Shown here: positions 14,819 through 21,628 of the stretch, piece after piece
How positions within the stretch are numbered: position 1 is the first letter of the stretch
How the letters are laid out: the number at the start of each line of letters is the position of its first letter
Virus record (IMG/VR): IMGVR_UViG_3300031766_000081
Coordinates: 1-22,059 of that record
Origin: a virus
Direction: 5' to 3' (one strand)
DNA length: 22,059 nt
Translations under genes and position numbers: made by a program
Notes under the pieces: model-generated
What the model saw: the letters and a program-made list of their open reading frames with translations, nothing else
Databases searched by the model: none
What the model was told of the DNA's origin: nothing

Positions 14819-17104
14819 TTACTGGGGTATACCAGCCAAATGTTTCACACGAGACATTTCGTCGTCTTGATTGTGAAATAATTTGTCAATCATTCTTTCT
14901 GCATAAGGAATACTCTTCTCACCAAATTCTTTTTCTACAGATGTTAAAACTGCCGTTTCGCCTTTTGGAAATCTATTAGTAGTATAATCATAATAGCTTT
15001 TGATTAGTTCTTCTAGTCTTTCCGATGGTTTCTTTCCGTCATCTTTTTTGTCATCACGTTCTTTGCCTTTTGCCTTTACAATTTTTTTAAGTATCTCAGG
15101 ATCAAAATATTGGCCTTTGTCTGGATGATCTAGTGGTGCCGCCTCTGCAGGTACTTCTGCGTCTGCAGGTACTTCTGTGTCTGCTGTATGGTCTGCATCG
15201 TCTGGGCTACCTAATTGTATTTGATCCATAACCTCTGGTGCTTTAGCTTCTATCCATTTCATTACAAGTGGTGTTACGTTAATGTCGGAATCTTTTTGTC
15301 CAATTTTACGGAACATTTCTTGTAATTTTGGATCATCAATAATGCCTGCTAAACTTGAAATAGCATTTGCACCGTTAACACCTGCTGGAAAATGATCAGC
15401 AACCAATTCGTTAATTTTACTAATTGCTTGGCTCTTAGTTTCTTCATCACCATCTAATAATGAATTTTCAGCTTCACCAACAATATAAGAAATAGCTTTT
15501 TCATATTCTGCTACTGGATCAAATGCTTGTGGTTCTAATTCTTCACTAGTACCATACTCACTTTCGATATCGTCGACCATTCGATTGTAAATTTCTTCAT
15601 GGTCATCATCTGGATGTAACCCATGCTCAACTGAAACGTCGTCGTACATATCTTGTATTGCTTTTTCAATCTCAGGACCATGTTTTCCTCTTTGGCCTTG
15701 ATCTATTAATTCATAAGGATCATTGTCATTTGCAATTTTAGTTAAGAACTCATCAACATTCGATCCGTGACCTTCTTGTGCTTTATATAATCTATGTCCA
15801 GGATCTCTTTCATTATCTCTAGTAGCCATTCTTTTGTTAGCGTCTATAGTCATATCTTTCATTATATCAGCCGCGTCGTCTTTAATTGGCCATGAGTTAA
15901 GTCCGTCATCAAAATCATGAGAACTTAAACGAGCTTTATTAAATCCTTCATCTCTCATGTCACCTGTAACTGACTTAGGATCAACTCTTGCATTGTCACC
16001 ATCGACATGAGCTGTATAATGTAAGTCAGCCCAAGATTCTTCACCATCGTCGCCAACTACTTCCCACTCAATTGAGCCTTCGATATCGTTTTGATCTGTT
16101 TTTTCAGATAATAAGTCTTCTGGCCCAAGTTCTTCAACTTTTTTAGAATCATTAATAAGTTTATAAACATACGGAAATACACTTTTTAGTTCTTCATTAA
16201 ATGATCTAATAGTTAATTCATCAATCCAACTGTTACTAACTTCTTCTGGAACATCTTCTAATACTTCTTGTTTATAATTCTCAATAGCATTTTTATAATA
16301 TGCTTCACGTTGTAATTTTAAACATTCTTTTTTAACAGTCTCTAATCGTTCGTTAACAGCATTAACATAACCTTTTAAGCCTTCTGCCATTACTGCACTA
16401 CGATTCATATAAGTTTTAAATTGACGTAATTTAGAAAGTTCTTCGCTGAGTGATACGATATGTTTTCCAAATTCATCATAAAGATGTCCGCCTTCACTTA
16501 CATGACGTGCTAAGGCTCTTGCACCGTTTAAATGTCTAAACGGATATTTAAATCTTTCACCGTTGTCGCTTTCAATATAAATGCTATGAACGTGTTGTGT
16601 TCTCGATCCAGCAACTTCTGGATTAACTGCTTGTGTATGTTTAAGTACTAAACGAGCTTTGTCGACATCTTCATAGCTTGTTCGACTCGTTCCGTACATT
16701 GTAGATTCACTCATTGTTTTGTCTCCGGAGCTATTTTTAGTTAAGTGTGCATAATCTCGTTTATCAAGATTTGACTTTGTAATATCACGTATATCAAAAT
16801 TCATCATATTTTTCTTAGAAAATACTCTTAATTCTTTTAAGAAATTATACCAGTTTTCTTTAACGTGATCTGATTGATCAGTTATAAAAGAATCATTATA
16901 AGTTACTATTACACCGTCTTGTTCGTTAATAGCAATACTTACTTTGCCTAGTATTTTTTCGCCTTCTTTAAAATCAAAGTCATAATAACGAGCTGTTTTT
17001 GGATCGTCAGTAACTACTCCATCTGCATCACCTATTGTAACTGATGGAAATCGACCTCTAATTTTAGCAAATAAATTTTCTGATATTTTATCCATTGTAC
17101 TCAT
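14819..17104 (-). CDS. Large unknown protein, 761 aa, between gp17 and gp32
   Basis: Largest gene in the window. It starts at ATG 17102-17104, 8 nt after the gp17 stop, with no obvious Shine-Dalgarno site; a second ATG three codons later is an alternative. The N-terminal 120 residues (NLFAKIRGRFPSVTIGDADG, then ARYYDFDFKEG) look globular. Residues about 160-220 contain HVHSIYIESDNGERFKYPFR and LNGARALARHVSEGGHLYDEF. A helical region follows, then a long acidic part, a repeat-like EVPADAEVPAEAAP stretch near 655, a Lys/Asp-rich linker, and the end MSRVKHLAGIPQ. I see no enzyme motif. Position after gp17 suggests a late virion or head-associated protein, but that is inference. I know no named family. 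Confidence 0.85.
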   Translation of the reverse strand: MSTMDKISENLFAKIRGRFPSVTIGDADGVVTDDPKTARYYDFDFKEGEKILGKVSIAINEQDGVIVTYNDSFITDQSDHVKENWYNFLKELRVFSKKNMMNFDIRDITKSNLDKRDYAHLTKNSSGDKTMSESTMYGTSRTSYEDVDKARLVLKHTQAVNPEVAGSRTQHVHSIYIESDNGERFKYPFRHLNGARALARHVSEGGHLYDEFGKHIVSLSEELSKLRQFKTYMNRSAVMAEGLKGYVNAVNERLETVKKECLKLQREAYYKNAIENYKQEVLEDVPEEVSNSWIDELTIRSFNEELKSVFPYVYKLINDSKKVEELGPEDLLSEKTDQNDIEGSIEWEVVGDDGEESWADLHYTAHVDGDNARVDPKSVTGDMRDEGFNKARLSSHDFDDGLNSWPIKDDAADIMKDMTIDANKRMATRDNERDPGHRLYKAQEGHGSNVDEFLTKIANDNDPYELIDQGQRGKHGPEIEKAIQDMYDDVSVEHGLHPDDDHEEIYNRMVDDIESEYGTSEELEPQAFDPVAEYEKAISYIVGEAENSLLDGDEETKSQAISKINELVADHFPAGVNGANAISSLAGIIDDPKLQEMFRKIGQKDSDINVTPLVMKWIEAKAPEVMDQIQLGSPDDADHTADTEVPADAEVPAEAAPLDHPDKGQYFDPEILKKIVKAKGKERDDKKDDGKKPSERLEELIKSYYDYTTNRFPKGETAVLTSVEKEFGEKSIPYAERMIDKLFHNQDDEMSRVKHLAGIPQ

Positions 17105-17109
17105 ATTGT

Positions 17110-17116
17110 TATTTAT
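17110..17116 (-). promoter_or_regulatory. ATAAATA late-promoter-like motif at gp17/761-aa junction
   Basis: ATAAATA on the minus strand overlaps the gp17 stop codon and ends 5 nt before the next ATG. It resembles the T4 late promoter core TATAAATA, but this placement would give a leaderless transcript, so it may be coincidental or serve an internal start. Confidence 0.3.
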
Positions 17117-18705
17117 CTGTATTGCGTCGTAACCATAATAGGCATTGGCGGTACAAAGTCCTCTGGGTTTTCGTCATCAGCTTGATTAAAGGTATCATAT
17201 ACCCTTGGATCCCATGCTTTTAGTACTGTAATCATTCGCATTGTTAATATAGAAGCCATTACTAAGTCATCAGTTTCACCAGGCTTTGCTTTAAAGCCAG
17301 ACCCAGCCGCAACAAACCCTTTAAGCTCAGTAATTAATGGTTTACTGTTTATTTTCATTCTATCGTTTTCGATCATTGTTTTGAGTTTAGCACAAGCACT
17401 TACTTTTGATATGTGTGTAGTATTAAATCCTTTGCGGAATTTACGTATATGTCCTTTTTTCATCGGCTCACTAACAAACATACCTGGTATATTTTCTTCA
17501 CCAAAATCATTAATAACAATAAGGGCGGCTTCACCTATAGCATTATTTTCTACACTCCAGTAAATATTTTGTCCTGTTGTATTTCCAACATCTTTAATAT
17601 AGTTACATATATCTTTCATAATTCTAATTTGTGCAGGAATTGGAGTTGTATTATGACGCCATTCTGCAATTTGTATATATGTAGGTAATTCAATAACTTG
17701 AATTGCTGAATAATCACCTCCAGTACCCATTGCTGGATCTAAAGCAACTACATACGTTTTATCTCCTGATGGTTTTCCGTACCAACGAGTTTGACCCATA
17801 TTAAGTACAGGATCTACTCCCTCTAATGTTGATAATTTAATTGAATTAATTAATGTTTCATCATAAACTAAGAATTCACAACCGTACTCTCGTCTAAATC
17901 TTTCCTCGCCAATACGCCCTACTTCTGCTTTTGCCCAGTCATCGTCTCTATCTGGATGAGCGTCCCACGGTGCAGTATATCCATGAAATCCATTAATTCC
18001 AACTTCGTTTTCATTACCGTTGTCGTCAAATTTATTTTGTGATTCTTTCCATATAATTGCAAAAGTATCTTCGTCTGAGTTTGGTGTTGATGTAATAATT
18101 GCACGACCACCTGTTGCTAGTGTGGGTGACATTGAAGTCCAAAACTCATCAGCAATACTTGGATTAACAAAAGCAAACTCATCACAGTATAGTAATGATA
18201 TAGACATACCTCTACCAGTATTACCTGTAGTAGTAGCACTTACTAATCTACTACCGTTTTCAAATTCCATTGACCCTTTGTTATAATTTGTTACTCCAGC
18301 ACGAATAAAGTCTGGACATAATTCATATCCATAACGAACACGTTGCATAATTTCTTGAGCACCAGCAAACTTATGTGCGGCAATTAATATTGTTTGATCA
18401 GGATGGAACATAGCATACCATAAAAGATATGCAGACGCACAAGTAGTTTTACCACTTTGACGCGGTAACATATTAACATTGAATCGATGGTTATGGTAAG
18501 CACTTAATAGTTCTTCTTGATATTTAAAAGGTTTGAATAACATTTTACCTTCAACAGGATGTTGAATATACATGAAATTTTGTGCAAAGTGTAAATAACC
18601 TGAATCAGGATCCATACAGGCTTTTAAGTGCTTTATTTCTGCTTCGCCGAACTTTTCACGTAAGTGAGCTTTTTTAGTTAATACGCCGTCTAAACTTTTT
18701 ACCAT
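17113..18705 (-). CDS. 17: gp17 terminase large subunit
   Basis: ATP-driven packaging motor and headful nuclease. From the ATG at 18703-18705 it is 530 aa, slightly shorter than T4 gp17 (610). ATPase domain: PRQSGKTT (81-88) is Walker A, LLYCDEFAFV (171-180) is Walker B with the catalytic glutamate, and ITSTPN is the coupling motif. RNase H-like nuclease domain: YVVALDPAMGTGGDYSAI, SVENNAIGEAAL and DDLVMASIL supply the expected Asp/Glu residues. An in-frame TTG at 18723 lies inside the terminator hairpin and is unlikely. No clear ribosome site precedes the ATG. It is separated from gp16 by three genes and a terminator, unlike the adjacent 16-17 pair of T4. Confidence 0.97.
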   Translation of the reverse strand: MVKSLDGVLTKKAHLREKFGEAEIKHLKACMDPDSGYLHFAQNFMYIQHPVEGKMLFKPFKYQEELLSAYHNHRFNVNMLPRQSGKTTCASAYLLWYAMFHPDQTILIAAHKFAGAQEIMQRVRYGYELCPDFIRAGVTNYNKGSMEFENGSRLVSATTTGNTGRGMSISLLYCDEFAFVNPSIADEFWTSMSPTLATGGRAIITSTPNSDEDTFAIIWKESQNKFDDNGNENEVGINGFHGYTAPWDAHPDRDDDWAKAEVGRIGEERFRREYGCEFLVYDETLINSIKLSTLEGVDPVLNMGQTRWYGKPSGDKTYVVALDPAMGTGGDYSAIQVIELPTYIQIAEWRHNTTPIPAQIRIMKDICNYIKDVGNTTGQNIYWSVENNAIGEAALIVINDFGEENIPGMFVSEPMKKGHIRKFRKGFNTTHISKVSACAKLKTMIENDRMKINSKPLITELKGFVAAGSGFKAKPGETDDLVMASILTMRMITVLKAWDPRVYDTFNQADDENPEDFVPPMPIMVTTQYR

Positions 18706-18710
18706 ACTAG

Positions 18711-18717
18711 TATTTAT
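18711..18717 (-). promoter_or_regulatory. ATAAATA late-promoter-like motif before gene 17
   Basis: ATAAATA on the minus strand lies between the terminator and the gp17 ATG, 5 nt before the start codon. gp17 needs a new start site after the strong terminator, which favours some promoter here, but the motif is too close to the ATG for a normal leader. Low confidence. Confidence 0.3.
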
Positions 18718-18723
18718 TGGCAA

Positions 18724-18747
18724 AAATAGGACCCGAAGGTCCTATTT
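18724..18747 (-). terminator. Rho-independent terminator with UUCG loop
   Basis: In the minus-strand RNA, AAAUAGGACC pairs perfectly with GGUCCUAUUU around a UUCG tetraloop, giving a 10-bp stem whose 3' arm merges into a short U run (UAUUUUUG). It lies 38 nt after the stop of the 120-aa gene and just before gp17. The near-palindromic design (CGAA loop on the other strand) means it could also act bidirectionally. Confidence 0.88.
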
Positions 18748-18785
18748 GAGTTTAAAATATTTGGGAGGAAATATTGTGTTTGTAA

Positions 18786-19148
18786 TTATGTTAGTGTAAT
18801 ACCTGTTACAGCCGCTACAGTAGTACCACGTAAGTCTACGTTGTTTACCCCTGCACCATCTGTTCCGTCACCTAAGTTACGTAATCTTGCTTGAATATCC
18901 GCGGCTGAAAGTGATGGATCTGTAATCATATAAATGATTCCTGTTGCCGCATCAACTAATTGATACATTAACGGGCTAACTTCTTTAATAATTAGTTCGC
19001 CTGCTTCATTAACTGCATCGTCTTCTGCTCGCAAATCAATTGCCGCCGCTGAATTATTTTTTGCAGTAACTAACCACCCTTTGGCATTATGTTGATACAA
19101 TGTTCCAACTGTTACACCTAGTCCGTTTACTCTTGTAAAGCCTACCAT
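18786..19148 (-). CDS. Unknown 120-aa protein, possible virion component
   Basis: The ATG overlaps the stop of the upstream gene (TAATG), and a strong terminator lies just downstream, so it ends a transcription unit. It is a soluble, beta-rich small protein: MVGFTRVNGLGVTVGTLYQH, WLVTAKNNSAAAIDLRAEDD, IIKEVSPLMYQLVDAATGI, and a Thr/Val-rich end (RGTTVAAVTGITLT). The pattern resembles small proteins I recall from marine T4-like phages that are thought to be structural, such as decoration-like proteins, but I cannot name a family. High expression is plausible because a terminator follows directly. Confidence 0.7.
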   Translation of the reverse strand: MVGFTRVNGLGVTVGTLYQHNAKGWLVTAKNNSAAAIDLRAEDDAVNEAGELIIKEVSPLMYQLVDAATGIIYMITDPSLSAADIQARLRNLGDGTDGAGVNNVDLRGTTVAAVTGITLT

Positions 19149-19969
19149 TATTTTTTCCCTTTATCTTTTGCCGCTTTAACATCTTTAACATCTACTTTTA
19201 ATGCTTTTGCAATCTCTTCATCTGAATCACCATCTTGTGTCATTGTGTCAATGTCTTTCACTTTACCTTCTTTAACTTTTTTATCTTTAATAGCTTTTTT
19301 CATTGGCTCTTTTTTATCGCCATCTTTGTCCATATCAAGAAAGTCTGGTTTTGCTTTCTTTTCTTCTAACGCTTTCCAAAGTTCTTCTTTAATTGAACCT
19401 TCTAAACGAGTTAGTTCAGCTCTAATTGACATTGGATTATCGCCACCTGCTACTTTTGGATAAGATTTTTTAGGTCCGTTTAATCCACCTGATAAATCTT
19501 TAGTCATAAGTTTTGTATCACCATATTTTTCATCTGGTGCATTAGCGTAATCTGTTCCTTCATCACCGTCATCATCTTTTTTATCATCGCCATCATCTTT
19601 ATCACCAATGCCAGCAAGTTTTATAATATCCATGCCTTTATCTGATGGTCCATCATCTGGTTCACCACATGGTGAATCACCTGGAGGTGGTCCCATATCC
19701 ATTGGAGGCATGCTTGGTGGCATGTCCATTGGACCATGATCGTGATCGTCTGGTTTTGGTAAATCAACTATGTTTCTAAATTTTTCAATATCCATTCTTG
19801 GATTTGGATCACTAATTTCGCCTGCCGGGCCTGCATCTTTTAGTCCCGCATTCTGCATCATTTTTAAAAGTACTCCAACGTCATCAGCAGTATCGCCTGA
19901 CATTGAAATATTCATTGATGCTTGTTCATTCAAGCTATCAATTTTTTTGTATATGTCATTTAACTTCAT
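19148..19969 (-). CDS. Low-complexity acidic/basic protein, 273 aa
   Basis: The ATG overlaps the stop of the 190-aa gene (TAATG), with AGGGAG upstream. Four parts are visible. A short N-terminal helix leads to ASMNISMSGDTADDVGVLLK (17-36), which I recall from marine phage hypothetical proteins. A Pro/Met/Asp-rich stretch follows (MDMPPSMPPMDMGPPPGD). Next come Asp/Lys blocks with a KLAGIGDKDDGDDKK motif, and then a Lys-rich tail containing KPDFLDMDKDGDKKEPMKKA. The DxDxDG stretch looks like a calcium-loop fragment but lacks the acidic residue expected at position 12. Most of the protein is probably disordered. It may act in the head or prohead, by position only; function unknown. Confidence 0.75.
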   Translation of the reverse strand: MKLNDIYKKIDSLNEQASMNISMSGDTADDVGVLLKMMQNAGLKDAGPAGEISDPNPRMDIEKFRNIVDLPKPDDHDHGPMDMPPSMPPMDMGPPPGDSPCGEPDDGPSDKGMDIIKLAGIGDKDDGDDKKDDDGDEGTDYANAPDEKYGDTKLMTKDLSGGLNGPKKSYPKVAGGDNPMSIRAELTRLEGSIKEELWKALEEKKAKPDFLDMDKDGDKKEPMKKAIKDKKVKEGKVKDIDTMTQDGDSDEEIAKALKVDVKDVKAAKDKGKK

Positions 19970-20541
19970 TATTTGCTCCCTATAGGACTAGTTGTTCCTT
20001 GATCACCCATATCATGTTTTTGTTCTGTATCACTTATGCCATCTGGAACTTGTTTATTTTCACGTTCTGAACGAACTTTTTCAAGTTCCTTCAATAAAGC
20101 CATTACTCTACCGTCGCCACTTGTGACTTCTGGATTTGGAATAGCTGATTCCATTTCAGAACCTAAGTTAGCAGTATAAACTTTGTCATACTGTTCTCTA
20201 TCTTGGTATTCTTCTTGTGGCTCACCTTCACCTCGTACAATAACATGAGATTCACTAATGCCACACGCTATTGCAACATATTGTTGTAATACTTGTGGAG
20301 TAGTTGGATAAGTTAGTTCAACGTCATAGTAGTGAACATGTGTATTTTGTAATTGTGGAAAATCTAAAGGTCGTTCGGTAATAGGTGTTCTTTTACCAGC
20401 TGACATATTTGAAACTTTAAACTTCTGTAATGCACTTTCTAATGTATCAGCACATCCTTCAGGCAAATCGCCAGCTACACCGATTTTAAAGGTGTACGTT
20501 TTTTGTGCTTCATTTAAATGTTCAACAAATGTTTTACTCAT
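19969..20541 (-). CDS. Conserved-looking protein, 190 aa, downstream of gp16
   Basis: It starts at ATG 20539-20541 with AAGGAA 9 nt upstream, 23 nt after the gp16 stop, and an ATAAATA motif sits at the right distance for a late promoter. The N-terminal part (TYTFKIGVAGDLPEG and CADTLESALQKFKVSNMSAG) and PITERPLDFPQLQNTHVHYY look like a ferredoxin-like alpha/beta core. VELTYPTTPQVLQQYVAIA and ESHVIVRGEGEP continue it. The last 50 residues are polar and probably disordered. I recall similar proteins next to terminase genes in T4-like cyanophages, usually called hypothetical. No catalytic motif seen. Confidence 0.78.
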   Translation of the reverse strand: MSKTFVEHLNEAQKTYTFKIGVAGDLPEGCADTLESALQKFKVSNMSAGKRTPITERPLDFPQLQNTHVHYYDVELTYPTTPQVLQQYVAIACGISESHVIVRGEGEPQEEYQDREQYDKVYTANLGSEMESAIPNPEVTSGDGRVMALLKELEKVRSERENKQVPDGISDTEQKHDMGDQGTTSPIGSK

Positions 20542-20564
20542 GACTTTGTTTCCTTGTTATACTG

Positions 20565-21053
20565 TTATTTATCCATGTGCTTTAGTTTTTCTAGTAGACT
20601 ATTGCGATCTGTAACTACATACCCTTCGCCGTTTACTATATTAGCATCATCAATCGAGCTTTCTTTATCCATTTTTTCTTTTTTAAGCTGTAATTCTACC
20701 ATTTTTAGCTTTTTATCAAGTTTTGCATTCTTGGCGTCTAAGTTAGTTTTAAGCATTTGCCCTGCAACTTCAAAAACACGCCCTGAATACCGTGCTTCAA
20801 CATTCATACCTAGATCCATTAAATCTTCATATGCCTGCATAGATTTATCAGAAACTTCATTTAACTCTTTATCAGCTAGTTCTCCTAGACCCTTTACCTG
20901 CGGTAACGCCGCTGTAATTTTGTCAAATTCAGCTATTTCGCGAAATGTTTCTTTTTGTTCCTGCTTCGCTTCTAGTTTAGCTTTATTGTTATCTGCATCT
21001 ATAATTTCTTTTGATTCAGGTAAGTTTAGGAGTTCTTCTAACTTCTTAGTCAT
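20565..21053 (-). CDS. 16: gp16 terminase small subunit
   Basis: gp16 recognises phage DNA and regulates the gp17 motor during packaging. The protein is 162 aa (T4 gp16 is 164) and mostly coiled-coil helical. It has TAALPQVKGLGELADKELNE, AYEDLMDLGMNVEARYSGRVFEVAG as the central helical motif, and LDAKNAKLDKKLKMVELQLKKEK as a long oligomerisation helix, followed by GEGYVVTDRNSLLEKL. This order fits marine T4-like gp16. The ATG overlaps the iscU stop by 8 nt, with AAGGAAAG just upstream, so gp16 is translationally coupled to the iron-sulfur scaffold gene. Confidence 0.88.
   Translation of the reverse strand: MTKKLEELLNLPESKEIIDADNNKAKLEAKQEQKETFREIAEFDKITAALPQVKGLGELADKELNEVSDKSMQAYEDLMDLGMNVEARYSGRVFEVAGQMLKTNLDAKNAKLDKKLKMVELQLKKEKMDKESSIDDANIVNGEGYVVTDRNSLLEKLKHMDK
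20566..20572 (-). promoter_or_regulatory. Candidate late promoter (ATAAATA) before 190-aa gene
   Basis: ATAAATA on the minus strand overlaps the gp16 stop and lies 24 nt before the next ATG. A start about 6 nt below it would leave a normal short leader carrying the AAGGAA ribosome site. The motif matches the T4 late core TATAAATA except for its first base. Confidence 0.45.
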
Positions 21054-21423
21054 TTCTTTCCTTGTAATTTTTTATCGCTGATTTAATAGCATCCTCGGCT
21101 AAAACACTACAATGTATTTTAACTGGGGGTAATGCTAACTCATCTGCAATATCCATATTTTTAATTTCTCCTGCTTGATCTAAAGTTTTACCTTTTAACC
21201 ATTCAGTTACTAAACTTGAACTTGCAATAGCTGAGCCACAACCAAATGTTTTAAATTTAGCATCTACTATTTGTTCTTCGTCTACTTTAATTTGTAATTT
21301 CATAACATCACCACATGCTGGTGCTCCAACCATTCCAGTTCCAACATTTGGATCGTCTTTATCAAACGTACCTACATTTCGCGGGTTTTCGTAATGATCT
21401 AATACTTTTTCACTATATGCCAT
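21046..21423 (-). CDS. iscU: IscU iron-sulfur cluster scaffold, complete, phage-encoded
   Basis: IscU receives sulfur from IscS and iron, assembles a [2Fe-2S] cluster, and hands it over with HscA/HscB. The 125-aa protein is full length (E. coli IscU is 128) and very close to the bacterial enzyme as I remember it: MAYSEKVLDHYENPRNVG at the start, GAPACGDVMKLQIKV with Cys37 and Asp39, FGCGSAIASSSLVTEW with Cys62, and LPPVKIHCSVLAEDAI with His104 and Cys105. The LPPVK HscA-binding motif is intact, so it could plug into host chaperones. It lies between the gp4/membrane genes and gp16 and overlaps gp16 by 8 nt, so it is part of the packaging operon. No IscS, HscA or ferredoxin gene is in the window. 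Confidence 0.97.
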   Translation of the reverse strand: MAYSEKVLDHYENPRNVGTFDKDDPNVGTGMVGAPACGDVMKLQIKVDEEQIVDAKFKTFGCGSAIASSSLVTEWLKGKTLDQAGEIKNMDIADELALPPVKIHCSVLAEDAIKSAIKNYKERND

Positions 21424-21454
21424 AATACTTCTCTTTTCAATTTAACTACGTGTA

Positions 21455-21461
21455 TATTTAT
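21455..21461 (-). promoter_or_regulatory. Candidate late promoter (ATAAATA) before iscU
   Basis: ATAAATA on the minus strand overlaps the stop of the 56-aa membrane gene and lies 31 nt before the iscU ATG, leaving room for a leader of about 25 nt that contains AAGAGAAG. It resembles the T4 late core TATAAATA and would express iscU and gp16 late. Confidence 0.45.
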
Positions 21462-21628
21462 TTCTTATTTTGGTTGAACAGCTCAAAAAGAGTGTGGACT
21501 TTCTCGCGTAGGACTTCTATTGACGAATGCATTTTAGCTAATACAATTACTAATGTAACGAATCCTAAAAATATTGGCCATAAACTTGCTATTACATTAA
21601 GTGAATCTGCCGTGGTTCCATCCGTCAT
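21458..21628 (-). CDS. Single-pass membrane protein, 56 aa
   Basis: Translating the minus strand from ATG 21626-21628 gives 56 residues ending at a TAA. The ATG overlaps the gp4-like stop as ATGA, and AAGGAAAAAGGAA precedes it. Residues about 12-32 (VIASLWPIFLGFVTLVIVLAK) form one transmembrane segment, followed by a polar helix SSIEVLREKVHTLFELFNQN. The small size and single span would suit a small membrane-active phage protein, but nothing identifies it as a holin or spanin. It fills the gap between gp4 and iscU. Confidence 0.78.
   Translation of the reverse strand: MTDGTTADSLNVIASLWPIFLGFVTLVIVLAKMHSSIEVLREKVHTLFELFNQNKK

Noticed and set aside
14800-14820. AAAAACCACTTTTT hairpin after the 761-aa gene as a terminator
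   Set aside because: The stem is only five A-T pairs with a 4-nt loop, too weak to call.
19300-19350. EF-hand calcium loop in the 273-aa protein (DMDKDGDKKEPM)
   Set aside because: The acidic residue needed at loop position 12 is methionine, and there is no flanking EF-hand helix pair; it looks like a low-complexity Lys/Asp stretch.
20518-21081. Plus-strand open frame of 187 codons
   Set aside because: It lies antisense to gp16, which has clear homology, ribosome site and junctions. The serine/leucine-rich product is typical of a shadow frame in AT-rich DNA.
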